The position numbers and the translations under genes are program-made. A stretch of DNA of 64,000 nt from Pristionchus mayeri (taxonomy: Eukaryota; Nematoda; Chromadorea; Rhabditida; Neodiplogasteridae), in contig BTRK01000006.1 in assembly GCA_036245805.1 (NCBI GenBank), positions 40,118,901-40,182,900 on the forward strand, in the 5' to 3' direction. The notes below the pieces were generated by a model that saw only the letters and a list, made by a program, of their open reading frames with translations, did not search any database and was not told the origin of the DNA. Position 1 is the first letter of the stretch. The number at the start of each line of letters is the position of its first letter. Positions 54,678 to 64,000 of the stretch are shown here, piece by piece.

Positions 54678-54708
<31 letters not shown>

Positions 54709-54835
54709 TACAGGAAATGAAGAGAGCTGAGAAACAATGGAAAAGTGTAATCAGGGATCTGATCGAACACCAGTTTTTTGCCTGGAAAAGTGGCGGATCC
54801 GCTGATCAGTCGGATTTTTTTGTCGAACAAAGCGA

Positions 54836-54885
<50 letters not shown>

Positions 54886-57800
54886 GAGGAGGAGGAGGGA
54901 GGGATTGGAGGACGATGTCTCTTCATTTGATCAGGTGGACAAACGAAGCGGCGACATTGATACATCGAGGGAGAGGAACAAGCCGGAATGAGTGCACTGC
55001 CAAACTTCGGAGTAAGAAACTGTCTCGAGTAGCTGAAAACAGTTTTTTGCATCACCTTCTAGGAAAAAATAGAAAATGTCTCGCTAACTACGATTTCACT
55101 ACGTCTATGTCTGGATTAACGCCAAAAGTCGAATATTAATTCGATCAAATATCCAGAATTGAGAAGATGGAATTCCGTGCGGGATATCGAAGATACCTAG
55201 AAGCTCTCCGAAAAAGTGAGAAAGTACCCTCCTCTCTCTCTCTACTTCATCTCGAGACTGCCTAGGTCGTGGACATCTCTCTTGCATGGCTATGCATATA
55301 TTCCAAACTGGCCACGACGGCCTAAAGTGTAAATGTCGGCGTCTTCCCCTTCTCTCTCTCTCTCTCTTTCACCTTCTTCCTTCCATCTTCCAGGAATTCA
55401 TGAGGGGCGGTGAATTGAGGACAGCAAAGGTAGTACAGGGGGGAGTTACGGTGTGGACTGTGAGGACAGGGGGAGGAAAATGGATGAGTACAGGCACAAC
55501 GAGGCTACTACTGCTCTCCCCCGAGAGCCTTCAATACGATCACCACCTCGAATCTTGAGTAATAACAAATAAATCAGTCGGGAACTGCTGGGATTGAGAG
55601 CGTGTGGGTGCAGTAAAAAGGCGGGCGAGGAAAAAAGTGTGATGCCTGTTGAGGCGCGAGCGCGTATATGCTCTTTGTGTTGCTCGCAGCATGCGAGAAG
55701 AAAGGAACGCCCGAGCAGAGAGATACAGTCGGATGGGGGAGGGAGAGGAGGGGGGGAGAGGGGGAGGCGGAGGAGGGATACAGTGAGACTGCAGTCCAAA
55801 ACAGGCCTCCTTGTCTCGCTTTCCTCTCACTCTCTTCCTCTTCATTTCTCCCTCTATTCCAATCCTCCCGCTTTCTTCTCAACTTATGCGCGCGATTCGC
55901 TCGTTTTCTGGCATCGAAATGGAAGACAATCGTGTACGATGGAAATGGAGATGGAGAGGAAGGCGGGGGGGGGGGGTTAAAGAGGGAGGAGGGAGGGAGG
56001 GAGGGGAGAACGGGTGAATGACGTCGTGGAGTGGAGAGTCATCGGGGACTGTGCCCTTCGAATAATAGTCGTACTGTCTAACGCGCGTTTCCGAGAACAT
56101 TCCTAGAACAGATAACCAAACATCTAACGTGTCAGAAGGATGAATGCCCAGGGGAGAAAGAAAAGAGAGCAATCCTCGAAATGGAGTCATCCTCTTGCTA
56201 TCTCAGACTCTTGCGCAGAGTGCACTTTCGTGCGCGCGCCATCTAGCTATTTTCGAATAACCCTCTCGAGAAACCTCTAGAGGGCCAATACGGGTCTCGC
56301 CTCAGGACCCATTTCCTCGTTTGGAATCAATAGGCGCTCTTTGGGTTAATGCTCGGGCACTGCTGTAGATCACGGGCCGGAAATTACGGCGAATGGCGAG
56401 CGTGAAGATGCTCGATTAGTGCATGGCGAATAAATACTCCGGAGGGTGAGAATCGTCGGTATCCTCTCTCTCCCTCTTCCTCTTTGTGGGTGGATGGAGG
56501 AGGTGGATGTAGACGTGAGAGAGGGAGAGTGAGAGATATAGAGTTGTAACGAGTAGAGGGGTCGAATCTCGGTAAGATGAGAAGGAACCAGCGGCCGGGG
56601 AAAGAGATACACGACTAATTCGGGTGTGAGAATGCAAACTGAAGGAAGGGGGACGGGGGAAGAAGCAAAGACAGAAGGGAAGAAGGATACACAATGATTG
56701 CGTGATTGGAGTAGAAATGGAAGGACTAGAGAGGCGAATGAATGGGAAGAAGAAGAGAATGACGATCAGAGGTTAGGTCACAATCTGCCAGAGAGTGTAC
56801 GACGATCGACCCCCGAAACAGAGGGAGAAAGGCTGAATGAAAGATGAGGGAGGAGGTAACCAAGGAGGAATGGAGAGGGAGAGGCGGAATGGAAGAGATC
56901 AGAAGAATGGAAGGCGAAGGAGTGATAATGAAGGTCTTCCCGAAAGGAGAAGCGAGAGAAAGAGGAAGGGAATCATCGAGTATGAATGAGTGAAGTGAGA
57001 TGGGACTGTAGAGGCATGAGATGAATGGGGAAGAGTGTAGACGAGAGTCGAGGATACAACAACCACGATCGATGACCCGGAATGTTGCCTTGCACTAGGG
57101 CCGAAACGAGTGCGTGTCTGGGGTCGAGTTGACTCTTTCGACTGGACGTCTGAGAGCCAGAGGGACTACGGCAGAAAGAGAGAGAGAAGGAGGAAAAGAG
57201 AGGCTCAGAGGGTAGGAAAGACCATTGCGGGAAGAGACTATGTGGAGGACACGGGAAGAAGAGAAGGAGGAGTAGGAGAAAGATTGACACGCTTAATCTC
57301 CCTCTGGAGAGGAGCGAGAGAGATCCATGAAGAGAGAGAGAGAACAACTGGGAGTGGCGTGCATGTATCTCGATTAGCCACGAGGGTTGCGATGGGCAAT
57401 TCGAGAGAGACTACAATTGAGATCAAATAGAATAGATCGAACGGCGGAGAAATAGGAGAGGGCAGGGCAGACGGAGGGAAGAGGATAGCTCGCTCCCTCA
57501 CTCGGAGTGGGGCTTACACACCTAGATGGACGCAGGCCATATGGTGATTATGTCTGCAGGAAGAGAGAAGGAAGGAAGAAGGAGAAGGAGAAGAAAGGGA
57601 TGAGGTGGGTGATCATCGGAGGGAGTTCGTGAGAGAATCCAGCGAGATTCCCACGACGAGGAAGGCGGATCTGGAAGAGAGAGAGAGAGACGATATATCC
57701 CTCCACTCCATTGAGTATACAGGCAGAGTCTGCGATGACGAAGGGAGTCTCAAGTTACGGGGCGGAGGGCGCGCGGACGCTCGTTAGAAGGCCTTTCTCA

Positions 57801-59476
57801 TCTATGAGGGGACCGCTCCTATCCTCCCTCTCTTCTGCCCTCGGTTGCCCTCCTCTCTCTTACATTACTGGTAACCTCGTTTGTTGTGACGGCGAGGGAG
57901 GATTCGGGTGCGGGCAATAGTAGGCCCAGATGATGCACTTACGCGCGTGGTTCATACCCTAGTTCTTGCCCTAAAATAGGCTAAAAAGCGCATTTCGAAG
58001 AGGAAAAAATGGAAGAAAGAGACTGTAGACAGTGGCTGAAGACAGGAGTGAAGTGTCAGGAGAGAGAGAGATGATAAATGACAGGTCGTTACTCGGAAGG
58101 AAGGAAGAAGCACAGCAATGATTCGGAGCAACGGAAAGAGAGAAGAGAATGTGAAGTCCGTGAATGGAAAGAAGGCAGGAAATTTGAATGCTGGAAAGCG
58201 CAAACGAATCTCGACATGGAGAAGAAGAGATGGAATAACAAGGCTAATGAAACATTGGGAGAGAGAGAAATCTAAAGGCTCAGAGCCGGGGATCTCCAAT
58301 CTAGAGTTCGAGGAACAATACCGCGATAGATCTTTATTCTATCTTTCACATCTCAAGTCGTGGGAGAATGTGAAAGGAAGAGACGATGAATTTCGAACCC
58401 TACTCCTATCCAGTCCTATATAATGCCAGCTTCCTCCATCGGAACGGAATAGAGGAGAACTGACAAAATAACGACGAATGCCTAATAAGAAGAGAGATGA
58501 GGTGAGAAGAAAGAAAGGAAAAAAAAGAAAGAAATGGCGACTAGCACGAAAGGAAAGGGCGAGTGGCAATAAATAGTGGCATAAATGGGATTCATCAATT
58601 GGAAGTAGTGCATTCATTTAGACTAGTTGGTGGTCTGTCTTGGGAAGGAAAAGAAGGAGGAGGAGGGGGAGGAGAGGAAGGAAGAAGAGACTGCATGGAG
58701 GGCCAAGAGAGAGGAAGAGAAGGAGAGAGAGGGAGAATATGAGTGCCTCCAGAGGGAGAAGACACTCCACGAATCAATTGCACGCCCAGACTTCTTCTTC
58801 AGATGGCCGTCGTCGTCGTCCTCAATCCGCCTCTCATTTAATCAAGTGTCGCCGATACGCTTCAAAATGGGCCTTAAGGGGGTCTCTCTCCCTCTCCCTC
58901 CCCCTCTCGCCCCCTTTCACTTATCCACTCTCCATCCAGCTTCCTTCCTTCTACATGTGCGAGCCACGCGCGACAACGAAATGATGGATTTCGCGTTTGA
59001 GCGAGAGTGGGAGAGAGAAGGAGAGAGGGGAAAGGAATGAACACTCTCGAGATAATGAGGAGGACAGAAAGAGACTGTGACTACAATGGGAGGGCTGCGC
59101 ATGGCGGAAGGAGGGAAATGAGCGATGAGCGAGAAAAGGAACTCTTGCTGAGCCCCCTTCGTACTCAGTCAGCCCCCTCCAAGTTGAGACGCCGAGGTGA
59201 AAGAAGAAAATGACAAATGACGTCCCCATTGTAAACTATGAACCACTCAGATTATTGGCAGTAGGCGAGGGAAGGGAGGGGAGGGAGGAGGGCGAGCAAA
59301 AGAGCGTGCGGGCCGAGGAGAGCGCTGCCGTGTCCTCTGCTTCTATGGTAACGTCTCTCCTTCTCCTCCTCCTCCGGCTAAGAGACTCTCACTCGATGTT
59401 TGCCGGCCTCGCTTTGCTGTTATTCCATCTGTTCTCGGTGATAATTCGTGGTCTTGAGAAGAGTGCGCGTCGATTG
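51118..59476. other. 8-kb purine-biased gene-free region
   Basis: From about 52250 to 58750 the + strand is dominated by G and A (GAGGAG, GGAAGA, GAGAGA), with G runs and a long GA microsatellite. No exon chain with splice-phase agreement and no recognisable protein motif was found on either strand. The longest open frames are Arg/Glu/Gly-rich on + and Ser/Leu/Pro-rich on -, as expected from skewed composition. It includes the 5' flank of the innexin gene. Confidence 0.55.
54832..54882. repeat. GA dinucleotide microsatellite
   Basis: Uninterrupted run of about 20 or more AG units, followed by a GGA-triplet stretch, within the purine-biased region. Confidence 0.9.
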
Positions 59477-62381
59477 ATGCCCAATTATCTCGTGCTATTG
59501 CTCATCGCACACAGCAGCTGCGCTATTGTCGGAGATATCACTAATAAGAGCAGTGAAGCAGTGAGAGGTGAGTGGCAATTAGCCTGATATCTGAAGCACT
59601 GATTCCATTCACGCAGAGACTTCTCAAAGATACAATGAAGTAGGAGGAAAGATTTCACGGTCTCGTAATTCCATACACGCACTTTCTATTCAACTGGTCT
59701 AGAGAGCAAACATAATGAGGGAAGATAACCCAAATAACAAACTCAATGTTGCAGCCAAAGACGACAGCAGCAAGAACTTCGAGGACTTCCCCGGATCACC
59801 CCCTCTTATCACCGCATCGCAAACCATCCTTCTAGGCGAGTTTTTTCCCTTTTCTGAGCATCAAACACCAAAATCAATTCGTCTTACTCTCGATTCACTC
59901 AAAATTTCTCAGAGTTAGCGGCGGGAAAATAGAGAAAATGGAGTGGGAAAGCAGGTGTTTCGACTGCGCGAATCACGGATGACGACGAGGTTCTCGAGGA
60001 GAGATTCGGAAGAATCGTCGAAGAAGCAGCTGCGATTTCACGATCGATCAAATACGGATTGGAACGGGAGGAGGGAGCATCACCCACACCCTCCTCTCCC
60101 TCCTCCTCCTCTCTCCCACTAGTAGGCAAGGTCAGTAATCCACTCTGGAGATGAGTATTTTTCAGTTGCTGAGAAGAAGCTTAGACGAATTTAGTAGAGA
60201 GATGGGAAGGGAGAAGGAGGGGGGAGATGGGGGGGAAGAGAGAGGGGAGAGATGCGAATGGAGTCATCCTTGTTCCATACCGTTCCCTCAAGAAGAATCG
60301 AATGAGAACAAGCGAGAAGGGAGAAGAAAGGGATGTCGGGGGTCCCATTCGCGAAAATATACAGTAAGCAAGGAGATGGCGCGAATGGATCTAATAATGG
60401 TCGGGCTTTTCAGTTGATCAAGCGAGAATCGACGGGCAAGAGAACGATGCTACACTTTGCCGTTGAGATGGACGGACGAATTGTACAGGCCGAGGTGAGG
60501 AGGAGGGGATTGGGGAATAGGGAGGGGGTTGGAGGAGGACCCTGGAGACCGGCGCAGCTCCATTCATTATGTCGTGGCTCTCGCAGCCCATCCATAATCT
60601 GCGCCCTGTCACTTGTCAGTAGCTGATTAATCTTGTCCGTGCAAGTCAAACACTATGCAAACCCCAACCCAACTCGATGCCCCAGTAAAAAATGCTGAAC
60701 ATGCAGCAGATTGCTTGTGGACAGAAATATTGGGGTGTCCGGAAAGTTCGTATAATGCTTCGGAAAAAAAGTCAGTTTGAAATCAAATGCAGTGATTGCG
60801 CAATCTGTTTGTCAACAATGTATTGCATCATTCTGACGTTGAGTAGTGAGAGGATTTAATCAGTCTCCTAGTTGCTACATTGATTCTTGTGATCGACTCC
60901 CATCTCTACCTCCGAGCAGTTTTACTTCATTACTACCGTCTTGGCCGATCCGTGAAGGAGACCCACTCTGCCCTGGCCCAGTCGGAAGGAGCTGACGCCC
61001 CCCTCCATACCCTTCTGCTATAAGTGGTTCTCCCGCTTCAAGAAAGGGGAGTTTGGTCTCGATGATCAACCCCGCTCTGGACGCCCTCCCTCCCTCGATC
61101 AGCCTCTCGTTCTCCGCACACTGAAGCGCAAGCCCATGGCCAGTGTGCGTGATTTGAAGAAGGATACTGGTACTCCCAGATCAACGGTGTCCGATATCCT
61201 CCATCGATCTGGGAAGAAGCCGAAACTCCCACAAGTGATTCCCCATGACCTCTCCCCCGAACAGCTGAAAAATCGTGTTCAAGTCTGTCGGGAATTACTC
61301 CATCGTAGATCCAATCTTCGATGGGTCAATTCCATCATCGCTACAGGTGAGAAGTGGATCACGTACGATAACCCTGCGAGGAGACTGCAATGGGTGGATG
61401 CAGATGAGAAGCCCACGCCCGTCCCGAAGAAGGAAGAGCACGGAAAGAAGGAACTCCTCTGCTTCTTCTTCTCAGTGCTCGGTCCCATCTACTGGGAGAT
61501 CCTCGCCCCTGGCACCAGCATCAATGCCGACCTCTTCTCTGAACAACTGGAAGATGTCGCGATCAGAGTCCCTCCCATACTCCTGAACCAGGGCAAAATT
61601 CTTCTTCTGATGGACAATGCTCGCCCACATCGAGCGAAGATGACCCAGAAGAAAATGGACGAGCTGAAGATCGAGAGGATTCCCCATCCACCGTATTCCC
61701 CGGATCTCTCCCCATGCGACTACCACTGCTTCCGCTCTCTCTCTGACTTCTGCAAAGGAAAGAAGTTCAAGAATCGAGATGAAGTTGTAAGGGCTTTCGT
61801 GAACTGGGCGGTCTCGAAGAAACCCGCATTCTGGAAGAGAGGAATCGAGACCCTGCCCAATCGCTGGAGGGAGGTAGTGAGAAAGAAGGGGGCATACATT
61901 GGTTACTGAGAATTGTAAAGCATTGAATAAAAAATAAAAACAAAAAATTATACGAACTTTCCGGACACCCCAATATTGTTCAAGAAATCTACAACTTATT
62001 TATAAAACAAAGTTCTACAATGATGCCCCTCGATCTAATCCCTTCAGGCCATCGTCAAGGACATCTCGCTGTTGTCGATGCAGGAGCTATCTGCTATCAT
62101 GCAATACCCCGTCATCAGCGTGGCCAGTGAGTCTCTAAGATGACGACTTCTACGGTGCATGACTCTCCCACGAAACACCGTGGGAAGGCGCTCATGAGTT
62201 CGAAATACGGATTTTGATCGTGAGAGACCTTTTGGCTGTTCTCAGCATCAATCTTTGGTTTAGTGTTCGCGCTCTGGTGCGAAATTTACGATCGGTGGCT
62301 CCACCGCAGCGTTTAATTAGCCTTACATTTCAGCTACATCGATGCAGGTCGTGGAAGAATCGGCAGCGTGGTGGAAAATTG
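59477..62381 (+). CDS. Unrecognised secreted protein, 3' partial
   Basis: Exons 59477-59567, 59755-59839, 59914-60130, 60414-60494, 62048-62126, 62334-62381; phases agree at every junction, and the chain leaves the last exon at donor GTAAG with no stop, so more exons lie right of the window. Signal peptide MPNYLVLLLIAHSSCAIVG; an in-frame Met at 59398 could start a longer hydrophobic leader. About 200 residues are visible: a hydrophilic segment (DDSSKNFEDFPGSPP), a mixed segment with EERFGRIVEEAAAISRSIKYGLE that looks helical, a Ser/Pro run, then KRTMLHFAVEMDGRIVQAE, AIVKDISLLSMQELSAIMQY and VVEESAAWWKIG. I do not recognise the family. The intron 60495-62047 contains the second mariner copy. 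Confidence 0.7.
60730..61973 (+). mobile_element. Second mariner copy, near-identical to the one at 16161-17402
   Basis: 1244-bp element with the same 27-bp inverted repeats and TA flanks (60728-60729, 61974-61975), inserted in the sense orientation in the intron between exons 60414-60494 and 62048-62126. It differs from the first copy at scattered single bases only. Confidence 0.95.
60891..61909 (+). pseudogene. Inactivated mariner transposase
   Basis: Same gene as the transposase at 16319-17338 but with at least three visible lesions. The start codon ATG is ATC (60891-60893). One extra C sits in a C run at about 60998-61003 and shifts the frame in the N-terminal DNA-binding part. The first catalytic Asp codon is GGT (Gly) at 61346-61348, leaving ATGEKWITYDN. 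From 61136 the frame is open for 257 residues to the normal end, and the other two Asp of DD34D are kept. The protein would be non-catalytic even if made. Confidence 0.92.
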
Positions 62382-63040
62382 GTAAGTTCTAGATTTTAAA
62401 ATTCGGCTCTCTTCATTTCACCGTATCTCTCTACCGGTAGAGTGGTGTGAGAGAGTTTATCAATAATGAATAGGCAGTTGTATCCTTTCTCGAACAAACT
62501 CTAGTAAGCACCAACAAGACAAGGCATATGACGCCGTATTCGTAAGGATCAGACAATTCGGGGAGGTTCCGGAACAGCAATTTTTCAAAAAAATTGTATC
62601 AGGGGTAGTTTTTCATGCTGATGACGATGGCTGGCTTCATTTTGCATAATTGACCTCTAATGAAGTGTTATGACACCCTTTGAAATAGTGAAATTTCCGT
62701 GAATTTTGAACGATCTCGAGATTTCGTAAATCTACAAACTTGAAAATTGTTTTCCTGGGGTAGTTTTTCATTCTCTTCACGATGGAATGCTTAAAAACAC
62801 CGTTTGTTATTTCCTTCACTTGTTTTCACACATGATCTATGCTTAAAACTCAAAAATAAACGGCGCCATTTTGTGTGCATGTAGATTTCCCAGTGCTCAG
62901 GCCAGAATCCAATTTTTATGCAATTCTAAATATGGGATTTTGACTTATGATCATTTGCATATTTTCAATTCAAAGTCTTCGCGTTCCTCGAACCAGTTGC
63001 CAACGAACAAGAGGGCTAGTGTGTTTCTAACTGCCACATC

Positions 63041-63108
63041 CGCTATGGCTCAATTGGTTAGGCCTCAGCCTTTGACCCATCAGGTCGATGGTTCCATTCT
63101 CGCCAGCG
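63041..63108 (+). repeat. tRNA-like sequence, left arm of palindrome
   Basis: Starts CGCTATGGCTCAATTGGTTA and ends GGTTCCATTCTCGCCAGCG. TGGCTCAATTGG fits the Pol III A box and GGTTCCATTC resembles the B box, at tRNA-like spacing; the outer bases CGCT/AGCG pair. The anticodon arm does not fold cleanly and the T loop lacks the normal TTCGA, so it is read as tRNA-derived rather than a functional tRNA. Confidence 0.55.
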
Positions 63109-63374
63109 TCGATCTTTTGCAAATTTTTCTTGCATCCACCGCTATCTATTTCATTCTTTTAAAATGAAAGTTTATGCGTTCTAAGCGTCAAAAAATGAAA
63201 AAAAAAGATCTGAGTAAAGTACTTGAATTACTCTTTTATATTCAAAATTTTGAAACTGGTGGATTATTTTCTCAGGTCTTTGATTTCTTCAGGTGTTTTC
63301 AAGTTCAGAATGCATCGTCTTTTATTTTAAAAGAAAGAAAAAGATGGGTGCAAGAAAAAGTTGCAAAAGATAGA

Positions 63375-63442
63375 CGCTGGCGGGAATGGAACCATCGACC
63401 TGATGGGTAAAAGGGTGAGGCCTAACCAATTGAGCCATAGCG
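63375..63442 (-). repeat. tRNA-like sequence, right arm of palindrome
   Basis: Mirror copy of the left-arm segment with a few substitutions (GGTTCCATTCC at the B-box position, closer to consensus). Same A-box match TGGCTCAATTGG on the - strand. Confidence 0.55.
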
Positions 63443-64000
63443 GATGTGACAATTAGAAACACACTAGCCCTCTTGTTCGTCGGCAACTGGTTCGAGGAAC
63501 GCGAAGACTTTGAATTGAAAATATGCAAATGATCATAAGTCAAAATCCCATACTTAGAATTGCATAAAAATTGGATTCTGGCCTGAGCACTGGGAAATCT
63601 ACATGCACACAAAATGGCGCCGTTTAGTTTTGAGTTTTAAGCATAGATCATGTGTGAAAACAAGTGATGGAAATCACAAACGGTGTTTTTAAGTATTCCA
63701 TCGTGAAGAGAATGAAAAACTACCCCAGGGAAACAATTTTCAAGTTTGTAGATTTACGAAATCTCGAGATCGTTCAAAATTCACGGAAATTTCACTATTT
63801 CAAAGGGTGTCATAACACTTCATTAGAGGTCAATTATGCAAAATGAAGCCCGCCATCATCATCAGCATGAAAAACTACCCCGGACACAATGTTTTTGAAA
63901 AATTTTTGTTCCAGCATTTGTCCGAGCCTTAGGAATACGGCGTCATATAACTGGAATACCTCTGGTGAGGAAATGCGATTCTGGTTTCCGATAACATGCG

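Larger units (their letters stand above)
62526..63948. mobile_element. 1.4-kb palindromic element with tRNA-like cores
   Basis: Left end ATATGACGCCGTATTC is matched by the complement at the right end; the arms pair over most of their length around a centre at about 63237. Divergence between arms is greater toward the ends, and A/T dinucleotides flank both. Each arm holds one tRNA-like segment in mirror orientation. No protein-coding sequence. It sits downstream of the last visible exon of the unrecognised secreted gene, so probably within its next intron. Confidence 0.8.

Noticed and set aside
54543..55139. 198-codon open frame on the + strand
   Set aside because: Almost entirely Arg/Glu/Gly from GA-repeat sequence; no splice context, no motif, and open frames are expected in such skewed DNA.
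63041..63108. Functional tRNA gene
   Set aside because: A and B boxes are present but the anticodon arm and T loop do not fit a working tRNA, and it is duplicated head-to-head in a repeat element.

Overview
The window looks like genomic DNA of a nematode, probably a rhabditid (clade V). The genes are split into many short exons joined by introns often only 44-50 nt long. They include nematode-type products: a serpentine chemoreceptor, an innexin, an NPY/NPF-type peptide receptor and a PDZ/RGSL/C1/DH/PH RhoGEF. Splice sites are GTRAG with T-rich TTNCAG acceptors, and mariner-family transposons sit in introns. rhgf-1 and inx-1, the two genes I recognise best, are both X-linked in C. elegans, which hints at a stretch of X-like ancestry. 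A diplogastrid such as Pristionchus would fit the exon style, but I cannot establish the species.

Layout: (1) 1-1435, + strand, 3' part of a 7TM chemoreceptor. (2) 1436-4850, pyrimidine-rich gene-free DNA. (3) about 4850-18636, + strand, a 32-exon rhgf-1 gene with a 0.9-kb non-autonomous mariner-like element in the intron before its PH domain and a full-length mariner with an open transposase in a late intron. (4) 19290-23580, - strand, a secreted protein with two VWFA domains joined by Thr-rich mucin-like linkers. (5) 24433-28322, - strand, a neuropeptide receptor. (6) 28.3-31.1 kb, purine-rich gene-free DNA. (7) 31163-about 35821, - strand, the nematode ortholog of human KIAA0930. (8) 36573-38407 and 39019-44243, + strand, a tandem pair of single-pass membrane proteins; the second carries an MNNL-like region and a cysteine pattern matching the start of a Notch-ligand DSL domain, but no EGF repeats. 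A 1.23-kb near-perfect palindrome lies in one of its introns. (9) 46604-51117, - strand, an innexin very like INX-1. (10) 51.1-59.4 kb, an unusually long purine-biased gene-free stretch. (11) 59477-62381 and beyond the window, + strand, 5' part of an unrecognised secreted protein, with a second, broken mariner copy in an intron. (12) 62526-63948, a 1.4-kb palindrome carrying a tRNA-like sequence in each arm.

The genes do not form one pathway. Several act at the cell surface or in neuronal signalling: peptide receptor, gap-junction protein, RhoGEF downstream of G12/13, chemoreceptor and DSL-like ligands. Exon chains were built by hand from splice signals and checked for continuous reading frame; in nearly all genes the phases agree at every junction. 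Exceptions are stated in the entries.
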